From Pseudomonadota bacterium (GTDB lineage: Bacteria > Pseudomonadota > Alphaproteobacteria > Caulobacterales > Caulobacteraceae): a DNA stretch of 28,732 bases. A program made the translations under genes and the position numbers. Shown here in pieces: positions 7,276 to 15,745 of this stretch (position 1 is the stretch's first letter; each line of letters starts with the position of its first letter). The stretch covers positions 1-28,732 of the forward strand of contig JAEYTM010000215.1 in the NCBI GenBank assembly GCA_023434015.1. Direction: 5' to 3'. The notes beneath the pieces are model-generated. The model did no database searches and had not been told where the DNA came from. It saw nothing but the letters and a program-made list of their open reading frames with translations.

Positions 7276-7300
7276 AAAACGCCGCCCCGGAGGGCGGCGT
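7276..7300 (-). terminator. Intrinsic terminator after tRNA-Gly
   Basis: On the minus strand a perfect 9-bp stem, ACGCCGCCC / GGGCGGCGT, closes a TCCG tetraloop and runs directly into TTTT. It lies 26 bp beyond the tRNA 3' end, in the right direction to end its transcript. A second perfect 6-bp hairpin (AACTGC-CTGA-GCAGTT, 7305-7320) lies between the tRNA and this terminator. Confidence 0.85.
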
Positions 7301-7325
7301 CAGGAACTGCCTGAGCAGTTGAATT

Positions 7326-7400
7326 TGGAGCGGGCGAAGAGATTCGAACTCTCGACCCCAACCTTGGCAAGGTTGTGCTCTACCACTGAGCTACGCCCGC
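7326..7400 (-). tRNA. tRNA-Gly (anticodon GCC)
   Basis: The minus strand gives a full cloverleaf: acceptor GCGGGCG paired with CGCCCGC, D-arm GCTCAGTGGTAGAGC, anticodon stem CAACC/GGTTG around TTGCCAA (anticodon GCC), and T-arm GAGAG-TTCGAAT-CTCTT. The discriminator T and CCA are encoded (7326-7329), giving 75 nt. It reads GGC and GGU glycine codons. The tRNA stands alone, with an intrinsic terminator downstream and a low-GC gene pair beyond that. Upstream (7427-7451) is an imperfect inverted repeat, GCCGCC-TCGAA versus TTCGA-A-GGCGGC. Confidence 0.97.
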
Positions 7401-7496
7401 GCTCCTCGAAGTCACCGCCCGGAAGCGCCGCCTCGAAAATTCGAAGGCGGCTTATGGCAGAGGGCCAGGGGCTTGGCAAGCGCCTGTACGACGCTT

Positions 7497-8243
7497 TCAG
7501 CCGCGGAATTTCGGGGTCTTCAGCTTGCGCTTGTTGACGTGCCCTTCCGGTCCCGGCGTGGCCAGTTCCTCGGGGTATTCGCCCTTGAAGTAATAGCGCT
7601 GCCAGGCCTCCTTGGTGGCCTCCGGATCGCCGCGGAAAATCCGCCGGTTGAACTCGCTGCGGTGTTTCTCCCAGACGTCGTACTGGTTGCGCAGCTCGGG
7701 ATTCGAATCCATCCGGCGGATCACCGGCTGGATGTCGTGCAGGGTCTTGTCCTGCAGCAGGGTGATGAAACAGAACGGCTCGTCCTTCTCGAACCGCACC
7801 TTGCCGGGGCGGGTGAACAGCCAGTTCATGGTGAAGGGGAAAGGCAGCCAGTCGGTCTCCACCACCCCGGCCAGAGGCTGGATGCCGTCCTTGACGTGGT
7901 TGGGCGCGCCCATGGCCATCATCGACCAGCCGGGCGGCGTGCGGAACAGGTAGCCCGGGTGGAAGGTCAGCACCCCATAGGCGAAGTGGCTGGACGCCAG
8001 CAGGTGGAAGTCGGGATTGGGCCGGTCCGGCTTGAGGGTGATGTCGCTCTGGGAGATGCCGCCGTTCCACTCGGCGGTGAACGACATCGGGCAGAGGATC
8101 TCCCAGCCAGACGAATTGGCCATGTTCAGCGGCAGGCAGCGATAGGCGTGGCGGCTGGCGAAGGCGTCCATCCAGGCCCGCTGCGTCCGGCCGGGGACGA
8201 TCTCCGGCGGCCGCGCGGTTGTCGGGTAGCACTCCAGTTCCAT
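7497..8243 (-). CDS. Conserved protein, DUF6065-like
   Basis: This is a 248-residue soluble protein without signal peptide. Features include ECYPTTARPPEIVPGRTQRAWMD near the N-terminus, YRCLPLNMANSSGWEI, and a middle FGVL/HPGYLFRTPPGW-type segment (here YGVLTFHPGYLFRTPPGW). These match my recollection of the DUF6065 family, which has no established function and is often found near biosynthetic or protein-modification genes. The start ATG 8243 has only a weak SD (GAG). It is divergent from the ProXp-ala gene (85 bp between starts) and its stop lies about 96 bp before the tRNA-Gly. The C-terminus is lysine-rich (VNKRKLKTPKF). Gene call: strong. Family name: moderate. Confidence 0.75.
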   Translation of the reverse strand: MELECYPTTARPPEIVPGRTQRAWMDAFASRHAYRCLPLNMANSSGWEILCPMSFTAEWNGGISQSDITLKPDRPNPDFHLLASSHFAYGVLTFHPGYLFRTPPGWSMMAMGAPNHVKDGIQPLAGVVETDWLPFPFTMNWLFTRPGKVRFEKDEPFCFITLLQDKTLHDIQPVIRRMDSNPELRNQYDVWEKHRSEFNRRIFRGDPEATKEAWQRYYFKGEYPEELATPGPEGHVNKRKLKTPKFRG

Positions 8244-8328
8244 GGTCAGCTCGGGGCGAAGGTGGATAGGCGGGTCCGACCCTTAGGTGCGGGTCGCCTT
8301 CCCGTCCAGTTCCGCTATGCAGGGGCCC

Positions 8329-8850
8329 ATGAAGACCCGCGCCCAGCTCCTGGCTTTCCTCGACGAGAGCGGCGTCGCCCAGACCACCCACGACCATCCC
8401 GCGGTCTTCCGCGTCGGCGAGGGCGAGGAGATCAAGGCGGCCATTCCCGGCGCCCACACCAAGAACCTGTTCCTGAAGGACGCCAAGGGCCAGCTCTGGC
8501 TGATCTCGGCCGCCGACAGCACGGTCATCGACCTGAAGCGGTTGCACACGGTCATCGGCTCGGGGCGGCTGTCGTTCGGCGCCGAGGCCCTGATGGTGGA
8601 GACCCTGGGGGTGACCCCTGGCTCGGTCACCGCCCTGGCCCTGATCAACGACCGCGACCGCCGGGTGCGGTTCGTGCTGGACCGGGCGCTGGCGGAAGCG
8701 GCCCAGGTGAACTTCCATCCCCTGACCAACACGGCGACGACCACGCTCGACGCCGAGGGCTTCCGCGCCTTCCTGCGGGCCCTGGCGGTTCGTCCGCTGG
8801 TGGTGGACTTCACCGCGATGAAAGTGCTGGAAGAAGCCGAGCTGCGTTGA
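8329..8850 (+). CDS. proXp-ala: ProXp-ala, Ala-tRNA(Pro) deacylase (YbaK/ProX family)
   Basis: This 173-residue editing-domain protein should hydrolyse alanine mischarged on tRNA-Pro, a free-standing proofreading activity in the cytoplasm. With ATG 8329 as start, the motif HTKNLFLKD puts N46 and K50, and VNFHP puts H130, at exactly the numbers I recall for active-site residues of the characterised Caulobacter ProXp-ala. That agreement also supports this start over upstream ATGs at 8287 and 8317. AGGGG lies just upstream. The next genes on the strand (cnoX, a Lon-domain protein, a Trm112-like protein) also serve protein or translation quality control, though 86 bp separates this gene from cnoX, enough for a separate promoter. 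Confidence 0.88.
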   Translation: MKTRAQLLAFLDESGVAQTTHDHPAVFRVGEGEEIKAAIPGAHTKNLFLKDAKGQLWLISAADSTVIDLKRLHTVIGSGRLSFGAEALMVETLGVTPGSVTALALINDRDRRVRFVLDRALAEAAQVNFHPLTNTATTTLDAEGFRAFLRALAVRPLVVDFTAMKVLEEAELR

Positions 8851-8936
8851 AGCGGGCGCGGGTTGCGACCATCTTCGCGGGCGAAGCGTTTTGAGGCGGA
8901 CGGCGTGTCGGCCGGACGATTGACGAGGAAACGGCC

Positions 8937-9839
8937 ATGACCCTGATCGGGGACACCACCGGCAAGACGCCGGCCGGCGACATCATCAAGGACGCGACGG
9001 ACGCCAGCTTCGTCGCCGACGTCATCGAGGCCTCGAAGGTCCAGCCGGTCATCGTCGATTTCTGGGCCACCTGGTGCGGCCCGTGCCGCCAGCTCGGCCC
9101 GTCGCTGGAAAAGGCCGTGACCGCCGCCAAGGGCGCGGTGAAGCTGGTCAAGATCGACATCGACAAGAACCCCGCCTTCGCCGGCCAGCTGCGCGTGCAG
9201 TCGATCCCGGCGGTGTTCGCCTTCATCGACGGTCAGCCGGTCGACGGCTTCATGGGCGCCCTGCCCGACAGCCAGGTGAAGCAGTTCGTCGATCGTCTTG
9301 CCCAGCAGGGCGGGGCCGGCGGCGGAGTCGACGACCTGCTGGCGATGGCGAAGGAGTCGCTGGAGATCGGCGACCTCGGCGGGGCCGCCCAGGCCTATGC
9401 CGGCGTGCTGCAGGAGGACCCGACCAATGTGAAGGCGATCGGCGGTCTCGCCAGGGTCTACATGACCGGCGGCGATGCGGAGCGGGCGCGGGAGGTGCTG
9501 GCCCTGGCCCCGGCGGACGCGAAGGATCCCGACATCGACGGCGTCCGCGCGGCCCTGGCGCTGGCCGAGGACGCGCCGTCCGACACCGCCGGGTTCGAAC
9601 GGCGGCTGATCGCCGACCCCGACGACCACGAGGCGCGGTTCGACCTCGCCAAGGCGCTGGCCGGCCACGGCCGGATGGGCGAGGCGGTCGACCACCTCCT
9701 GACCATCGTCGAGCGCGACCGCGCCTGGAACGACGACGCGGCCCGCAAGCAGCTGCTCACCATCTTCGAGGCCGCCGGTCCCAGTTCGGAGGTCGCCCGG
9801 CAGGGCCGGCGCCGGCTCTCCACCATCCTGTTCAGCTAG
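8937..9839 (+). CDS. cnoX: CnoX (YbbN) chaperedoxin: thioredoxin domain plus TPR-like repeats
   Basis: The protein is 300 residues. An N-terminal thioredoxin fold (about 20-125) has VIVDFWATWCGPC, with both redox cysteines at C47 and C50. It is followed by TPR-like helical repeats (about 135-295; LEIGDLGGAAQAYAGVL and similar). This is the CnoX/YbbN family, cytoplasmic holdases that protect unfolding substrates and pass them to GroEL. E. coli CnoX lacks the CxxC pair, whereas this protein has an intact CGPC and should be redox-active, as reported for the Caulobacter homologue. The start ATG 8937 has GAGGA seven bases upstream. It is followed after 18 bp by the Lon-domain gene. Confidence 0.92.
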   Translation: MTLIGDTTGKTPAGDIIKDATDASFVADVIEASKVQPVIVDFWATWCGPCRQLGPSLEKAVTAAKGAVKLVKIDIDKNPAFAGQLRVQSIPAVFAFIDGQPVDGFMGALPDSQVKQFVDRLAQQGGAGGGVDDLLAMAKESLEIGDLGGAAQAYAGVLQEDPTNVKAIGGLARVYMTGGDAERAREVLALAPADAKDPDIDGVRAALALAEDAPSDTAGFERRLIADPDDHEARFDLAKALAGHGRMGEAVDHLLTIVERDRAWNDDAARKQLLTIFEAAGPSSEVARQGRRRLSTILFS

Positions 9840-9857
9840 CGGCGCGCGGAGGCGGCG

Positions 9858-10520
9858 ATGGCGGGCTATCGAAGGGCGGCGGACCTGCCGCAGATGATCC
9901 CGGTCTTCCCGCTCGACGGGGCGCTGCTGCTGCCGGGCGGCGACCTGCCGCTGCAGATTTTCGAGCCGCGCTACCTCAACATGGTCGACGACGTCATGGC
10001 CGGCGACCGGATCATCGGCATGATCCAGACCCGGCCGGGCGGCGATCGCAGCCGACCGATGCTGGCCGATGTCGGTTGCGCCGGTCGCATCACCGCCTAT
10101 GCCGAGACCTCGGACGGCCGCTACCTCATCACCCTCACCGGCGTCTGCCGTTTCGAGCCGGGCGAGGAGCTCAGCCTCCGCTCGCCCTACCGCCAGGTGC
10201 GGGCCCGCTACGACCGGTTCGAGGGGGACCTGGCGCGCGACGACCAGGCCCAGGCGGCCGAGGCGGTGCGCGGCCGCTTCGCCCAGGCTCTGAAGCGCTA
10301 CCTGAACCGACGCGAGCTGGACATCGACTGGGAGACCGCCAAGAGCGCGCCGCTGGAAGCCCTGGTCAACAGCCTGGCCATGGGACTGCCGTTCGAGCCC
10401 GCCGAGAAGCAGGCCCTGCTGGAGGCGCCGGACCTGACCGGCCGGTTCGAGACCCTGGCGACCCTGCTGGAGATCGACGCCGTGGACGACGGCGATGACG
10501 AAGGTCATTCGGTGCAGTAG
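9858..10520 (+). CDS. Lon N-terminal (substrate-binding) domain protein
   Basis: This 220-residue protein consists of the Lon N-domain alone: MIPVFPLDGALLLPGGDLPL, then LQIFEPRYLNMVDD, the hallmark of the family. A helical C-terminal half follows, and there is no AAA or protease domain. Stand-alone LON-substrate-binding proteins are widespread in alphaproteobacteria; their role is unproven and may be substrate selection or adaptor function. The start ATG has GGAGG five bases upstream. The gene sits 18 bp after cnoX and 11 bp before the Trm112-like gene, implying an operon centred on protein quality control. Confidence 0.9.
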   Translation: MAGYRRAADLPQMIPVFPLDGALLLPGGDLPLQIFEPRYLNMVDDVMAGDRIIGMIQTRPGGDRSRPMLADVGCAGRITAYAETSDGRYLITLTGVCRFEPGEELSLRSPYRQVRARYDRFEGDLARDDQAQAAEAVRGRFAQALKRYLNRRELDIDWETAKSAPLEALVNSLAMGLPFEPAEKQALLEAPDLTGRFETLATLLEIDAVDDGDDEGHSVQ

Positions 10521-10531
10521 ATGTGGCGGCC

Positions 10532-10768
10532 ATGAGCGACACCGCCGTTCCCGAGACCCCCGTTTCCGAAAGCTTCGCGGCCTTCGAGGTCGATGTCGAT
10601 CCGCGCCTGCTGGAGGTCCTGGTCTGTCCGGTGACCCAGGGCCCGCTGGAGCTTGACCGCGCCCGGGGCGAACTGGTCAGCCGACGCGCTCGCCTCGCCT
10701 ATCCGATCCGCGACGGCGTGCCGATCATGCTTCCAGAGGAAGCCCGCGAACTGGCCGAAGGCGAATAG
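10532..10768 (+). CDS. Trm112 family protein (UPF0434/YcaR-like)
   Basis: This is a 78-residue small protein with LLEVLVCPVTQGPLELDR and YPIRDGVPIMLPEEAR, both characteristic of the bacterial Trm112/UPF0434 family. Only one cysteine of the usual zinc ribbon remains (C in VCPVT), as in many proteobacterial members, so a zinc site is unlikely. In eukaryotes and archaea Trm112 activates methyltransferases; the bacterial role is less clear. I chose ATG 10532 over an in-frame GTG at 10523 because the added residues are not conserved-looking. Its TAG stop abuts the stop of the convergent monooxygenase gene with no base between them (TAGCTA). Confidence 0.88.
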   Translation: MSDTAVPETPVSESFAAFEVDVDPRLLEVLVCPVTQGPLELDRARGELVSRRARLAYPIRDGVPIMLPEEARELAEGE

Positions 10769-12058
10769 CTACAGGGCCTCGCCCCTGAGCAGGCGCGGCA
10801 GGTCGCCGACCCCGCCGCCCGCCTGCTGCATGAAGAACCGCCGGGCCGGCCCGATCCGGTTGACGGTCGCCATCCCCGCGCCCCGGGCCAGCCGCAACAG
10901 CGGGTTGTCGTTCGAGAACAGTCGCACGAAGGCGTCCATGCCGGCCGAAAGGGTGACGGTGTCGAACCGCCGCCAGGCCGCATAGCGCTCCAACACCGCC
11001 TCGGAGCCGAAGTCCTCGCCCAGCCGGCTGGCCTCGACCAGCGTCTCGGCCAGGGCGGCGGCGCCCTTCAGGCCCAGGTTCAGCCCCTGTCCGGCGATGG
11101 GATGCACCCCGTGCGCCGCGTCGCCGAGCAAGGCGACCCGGTGGCCGGCCAGCCGTTCGGCGAGCTGCAGGCTCAGTGGATAGGTGAACACCGGCCCCTC
11201 CACGGTCGCGGCGCCGAGGAAGTCGCCGAACCGTCGCTGCAGGTGGGCGTGGAACACCTCCGGCCGGGCCGCCTTCAGGGCCGCCCCGCGCCGGTTGCTC
11301 TCGGTCCACACAAGATTGGCCCGGTTCTCGGTCAGCGGCAGGATGGCGAATGGCCCGCCGGGCAGGAAGAACTCGTGCGCCACGCCGCCGTGGGGCCGCT
11401 CCATCCGCACGGTCGTCACCACCCCGGTCTGGGCGTAGTCCCAGCCCACCGTGCCGATGCCGGCCTCGGTGCGGATCACCGACCCGCGGCCCTCGGCGCC
11501 CACCACCAGCGGCGCACGGAAGCTGCGGCCGTCGGCGAGGGTGACGCTGGCGGCGCGCGGGCCGAAGCTCGCGCCTACCACCCGCGCCGGCGCCAGCACC
11601 TCGATGCCGGCGGCGGCGATCCCCTGGGCGAGCGCCGCGCGGATATGTCGGTTCTCCAGCAGGTATCCCAGCGGCTCGCCCTCCGACCGGTCGGCGATCT
11701 CGGCGGCGTCGAAGCGCAGGTAGAACGACCCCGGCGCGGCCGATGCGGCCCCCGGCGTCGGGCCGTCGGTGACGAGGATCTGCTCGATCCGCTGGGCGTG
11801 CGGGTCCAGCGCCGGCGCGACACCGAGGGCCCGCCACTGGCGGTAGGCGGCGTAGGCGATGGCCGAGGCCCGGCCGTCGAAGGTCGGCGCCACCTGAGCG
11901 TCAAAGGCCACCGGGTCGATCAGCAGCGGCTTCAGCCCCGCCCCCGCCAGGGCGAGCGCCAGGGTGGCGCCGGCCATCCCCGCGCCGGCGATGATCACGT
12001 CGGCGTCGAAAGCGGCGTCGGCGCCGCCGCCGTGCGCCGTGCTGGAGGTCCCACTCAT
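10769..12058 (-). CDS. UbiH/UbiF/COQ6-family FAD-dependent monooxygenase
   Basis: The protein is 429 residues, the usual length for ubiquinone-ring hydroxylases. The N-terminal dinucleotide-binding motif is DVIIAGAGMAGATLALALAG (G25-x-G27-x-x-G30). FDGRASAIAY follows, and the second FAD motif is GDAAHGVHPIAGQGLNLGLK. These mark the UbiH/COQ6 flavoprotein family, which hydroxylates the benzoquinone ring during ubiquinone synthesis at the membrane. Which ring position is not decidable here. I chose ATG 12058, since the further upstream frame would run into the regulatory region. It is divergent from a TetR gene with shared operator-like repeats, unusual for a gene of ubiquinone synthesis. Confidence 0.88.
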   Translation of the reverse strand: MSGTSSTAHGGGADAAFDADVIIAGAGMAGATLALALAGAGLKPLLIDPVAFDAQVAPTFDGRASAIAYAAYRQWRALGVAPALDPHAQRIEQILVTDGPTPGAASAAPGSFYLRFDAAEIADRSEGEPLGYLLENRHIRAALAQGIAAAGIEVLAPARVVGASFGPRAASVTLADGRSFRAPLVVGAEGRGSVIRTEAGIGTVGWDYAQTGVVTTVRMERPHGGVAHEFFLPGGPFAILPLTENRANLVWTESNRRGAALKAARPEVFHAHLQRRFGDFLGAATVEGPVFTYPLSLQLAERLAGHRVALLGDAAHGVHPIAGQGLNLGLKGAAALAETLVEASRLGEDFGSEAVLERYAAWRRFDTVTLSAGMDAFVRLFSNDNPLLRLARGAGMATVNRIGPARRFFMQQAGGGVGDLPRLLRGEAL

Positions 12059-12119
12059 CTTCCCGATACGCCACGATCCCGCGGCGACGTCCAGTATCCG
12101 TGCGGCGCCCCGGGTTTCT

Positions 12120-12137
12120 TGGACCGGCGAGTCCATT
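12120..12137. promoter_or_regulatory. Operator-like site 1 (TetR/UbiH intergenic)
   Basis: TGGACCGGCGAGTCCATT contains the symmetric half-sites TGGAC-N6-GTCCA (12120-12135), a 16-bp form typical for TetR dimers. It is the exact reverse complement of site 2 (12182-12199). The centres are 64 bp apart, about six helical turns. Confidence 0.7.
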
Positions 12138-12181
12138 TGCAACTTGCCGTCCGGCCCGCCGCGGCATTACCTGCGCTCGCC

Positions 12182-12199
12182 AATGGACTCGCCGGTCCA
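12182..12199. promoter_or_regulatory. Operator-like site 2 (TetR/UbiH intergenic)
   Basis: AATGGACTCGCCGGTCCA is a perfect 18-bp inverted copy of site 1, and again contains TGGAC-N6-GTCCA (12184-12199). The identity extends two bases past the core, which ordinary conservation of a palindrome would not require. Confidence 0.7.
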
Positions 12200-12303
12200 C
12201 CTTTCAAAGTTCTGTGGAGCGCGCAAATGGCCATCCCGAAAAAACGCCGGGCGGCACCGTTTTCGCGCGCGACCGCCGCCGTCCACCGAAACGGGGCCCG
12301 TTA

Positions 12304-12912
12304 ATGCCGCGGGTGGCCGGCCAGATCGACCGCGCCAAAAGCGAAGCGATCCTCGACGCCGCGCTTGAGGTCATGGCGGAGCGCGGCGTCGCGGGCGCCA
12401 TCGAGGAGATCGCCCGGCGCGCCGGGGTCTCCAAACAGACCATCTACAATCACTACGGCTCCAAGGCCGGGCTGGTTCAGGCGCTGTGCCAGCGGCGTGT
12501 CGCCGAGATGACCGCACCGCTGGAGGCTCCGGACGCCGTCGAACGCCCTCAGGAGGCCCTGGCCGGCTTTGCGCGGGTCCTGCTCCAGACCGTGCTGAAC
12601 CCGAGCCGCTTCACCCTCATGCGAATCGCCATGCAGGGCGCGGCGGAGATGCCCGAGGTCGGCCGGGCGACCTTCGAGGCCGGCCCGCGCGCCAATCGCC
12701 GCAAGCTCGCCGACTTCATCGCCCTGGAGGCCGCCGCCGGCCGGCTTCACGCGCCCGACGCCATGCAGGCGGCCGAGTTCTTCGCCGGCATGGTGATCGG
12801 CTCGTTCCAGATGGCCGTGCTGCTGGGCGTCGATCCCGAGGTCGACGAGGCGCGCGCCGAGGCGGTGGCCCGGGAGGCGGCGGCCCGCTTCATGCGGGCC
12901 TACGCGCCTTGA
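12304..12912 (+). CDS. TetR family transcriptional regulator
   Basis: This 202-residue protein has an N-terminal helix-turn-helix (about residues 10-60; IEEIARRAGVSKQTIYNHYGSK), a strong TetR match, and a helical ligand/dimer domain in the rest (MRIAMQGAAEMPEVG onward). The start ATG 12304 is preceded by GGGG about 8 nt upstream. Longer upstream starts exist but would overlap the intergenic operators. It probably represses itself and the divergent UbiH-like gene through the two TGGAC-N6-GTCCA sites between them. Ligand unknown. The stop is 6 bp from that of the convergent fabI. Confidence 0.9.
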   Translation: MPRVAGQIDRAKSEAILDAALEVMAERGVAGAIEEIARRAGVSKQTIYNHYGSKAGLVQALCQRRVAEMTAPLEAPDAVERPQEALAGFARVLLQTVLNPSRFTLMRIAMQGAAEMPEVGRATFEAGPRANRRKLADFIALEAAAGRLHAPDAMQAAEFFAGMVIGSFQMAVLLGVDPEVDEARAEAVAREAAARFMRAYAP

Positions 12913-12918
12913 AGGGCG

Positions 12919-13734
12919 TCAGCCCTCCTCGTCGTCGGTGAAGCCCATGATGTGGAAGCCGGCGTCGACGTGGATCAGCTCGCCGGTCGTCGACTTGCCC
13001 AGGTCGGACAGCAGCCACAGGGCGCAGCCGGCGACGCCCTCCATGGTGGTGTCCTCCTTCATCGCCGACAGCGAGCGGCCCTTGGCCAGCATGCCGCGGC
13101 CGCCGGAGATGCCGGCCAGCGACAGGGTGCGCATGGCGCCCGGCGAGACCGCGTTCACCCGGATGCCCTTCGGTCCCAGGTCGCGCGCCGCATAACGGCT
13201 GGCCGCCTCCAGGGCCGCCTTGGCGACCCCCATGGTGTTGTAGTTCGGGATCGCCCGCTCCGAGCCCATGTAGGTCAGGGTGATGATCGAGCCGCCGCTC
13301 TCCGGCATCAGCTCGGCCGCGCGCCGGGCGCAGTCGACGAAGCTGAAGGCCGAGATGTTCATGGCGCGCAGGAAGCCGTCCCGGGTGGTGTTGTCGACGA
13401 ACGAGCCCTTCAGCTCGTCCTTGTTGGCGAAGGCGATGGCGTGGACGAAGAAGTCGATCTGGCCGAAGGCCTCCTTCACCGTCGCGAAGGCGGCGTCCAT
13501 CGATGCGTCGTCGGTGACGTCGACGGGGGCCAGCACCTTCACTCCGATGCTTTCGGCCAGCGGCTGCACGCGCCGCTCCATGCCCGGCAGGTGCAGGAAG
13601 GCCATCTCCGCGCCCTGGGCGGCCAGTTGCGAGGCGATGCCCCAGGCGATGGACTGGTGGTTCGCCACGCCGGTGACGATCCCGCGCTTGCCCTTCATCA
13701 GTTCGCCCTTGGGCATCTGATAGTCGTCGGCCAC
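12919..13734 (-). CDS. fabI: FabI, enoyl-[acyl-carrier-protein] reductase (NADH)
   Basis: This 271-residue short-chain-dehydrogenase-fold protein catalyses the last step of each fatty-acid elongation round. It has the FabI-type nucleotide loop TGVANHQSIAWGIA rather than the classical TGxxxGIG. The catalytic region is TYMGSERAIPNYNTMGVAKA, with the two tyrosines and lysine of the FabI active site, followed by RVNAVSPGAMRTLSLAGI. The start codon is GTG at 13734, backed by a strong SD (GAGGAG, 8 nt upstream). It lies 145 bp downstream of fabB on the same strand. That gap is GC-rich with only a weak hairpin and no T-tract, so read-through from fabA-fabB or a separate promoter are both possible. 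Confidence 0.95.
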   Translation of the reverse strand: MADDYQMPKGELMKGKRGIVTGVANHQSIAWGIASQLAAQGAEMAFLHLPGMERRVQPLAESIGVKVLAPVDVTDDASMDAAFATVKEAFGQIDFFVHAIAFANKDELKGSFVDNTTRDGFLRAMNISAFSFVDCARRAAELMPESGGSIITLTYMGSERAIPNYNTMGVAKAALEAASRYAARDLGPKGIRVNAVSPGAMRTLSLAGISGGRGMLAKGRSLSAMKEDTTMEGVAGCALWLLSDLGKSTTGELIHVDAGFHIMGFTDDEEG

Positions 13735-13879
13735 GTGCCGCTCTCCTCACATTGTTCTGGGCGGTTTGTCGCCGGGGCGGCGGCGGCGCGCAAGCCCATC
13801 CTTCCGGTCGCCGGGAGGCGGGGCGCGGACGGGAGATGGGTTTTGCCGAGGGGGCGGGCCGCCCTCCCCGGGACGCGGC

Positions 13880-15088
<1,209 letters not shown>

Positions 15089-15111
15089 GATTCCTTCCCG
15101 CTTATCCGGCC

Positions 15112-15627
15112 TTACGGCCGCTGGTAGAGGCCGACGCGGAGGTCCGACGCCGTATAGATGGGGTTGCCGTCGGCTTCGAGCACGCCGTCGCCGATGCCCA
15201 TGACGAGGCGGCGGTTGATCACCCGCTTCATCTGGATCTTGTAGGTGACCTTCTTGATGTCCGGCGTGACTTCGCCGGCGAACTTCACCTCGCCGCAGCC
15301 CAGGGCGCGGCCGCGGCCCTTGCCGCCGATCCAGCCCAGGTAGAAGCCGACCAGCTGCCACAGGGCGTCGAGCCCCAGGCTGCCGGGCATCACGGGGGCG
15401 CCGATGAAGTGGCAGCCGAAGAACCAGAGGTCCGGATTGATGTCGAACTCGGCCTCGATCTCGCCCTTGCCGAACTCGCCGCCCTCGTCGGTGATCTTGA
15501 TGATGCGGTCGAACAGCAACATCGGCGGCGCGGGCAGCTGGGCGTTGCCCGGCCCGAACATCTCGCCGCGGGCGCAGGCCATGAGCTCTTCGAAGCTGTA
15601 GTGATCCTTGGCCTTCACGCTCGTCAT
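15112..15627 (-). CDS. fabA: FabA, 3-hydroxydecanoyl-ACP dehydratase/isomerase
   Basis: The protein is 171 residues, near the usual FabA length. The active-site pair is H73 (FFGCHFIGAPVMPGS) and D87 (LGLDALWQLVGFY), equivalent to H70 and D84 of E. coli. It dehydrates 3-hydroxydecanoyl-ACP and isomerises the product to the cis-3 form, feeding anaerobic-type unsaturated fatty acid synthesis with FabB. I chose ATG 15627; an ATG six codons upstream (15645) is possible, and neither has a strong SD. The leader contains a perfect 6-bp hairpin, GCGCCG-CTCAA-CGGCGC (15674-15690), which could be regulatory. Confidence 0.95.
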   Translation of the reverse strand: MTSVKAKDHYSFEELMACARGEMFGPGNAQLPAPPMLLFDRIIKITDEGGEFGKGEIEAEFDINPDLWFFGCHFIGAPVMPGSLGLDALWQLVGFYLGWIGGKGRGRALGCGEVKFAGEVTPDIKKVTYKIQMKRVINRRLVMGIGDGVLEADGNPIYTASDLRVGLYQRP

Positions 15628-15745
15628 TTGCTGTTCCGTCCCCATGGAGGGTCTGGCCCTATCAGAGCCGACGGCGCCGCTCAACGGCGCAATTGGCCGC
15701 CCAAAGGGCAGGTTCAACCACCGATCGCGGCGCCGGCGGGCGTCG

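Noticed and set aside
7048..7314. 88-codon plus-strand frame between the low-GC genes and the tRNA
   Set aside because: Covers the tRNA terminator and the antisense of the 61-aa gene; no SD.
7326..7400. Direct repeat of the tRNA-Gly 3' end as attachment site
   Set aside because: I looked for a second copy of the T-arm sequence in the window and did not see one.
7427..7451. Imperfect inverted repeat between the DUF6065-like gene and tRNA-Gly as terminator
   Set aside because: Bulged stem with almost no loop and no T-tract downstream on the minus strand.
8283..10508. 741-codon minus-strand frame across proXp-ala, cnoX and the Lon-domain gene
   Set aside because: Antisense to three recognised genes; high-GC artefact.
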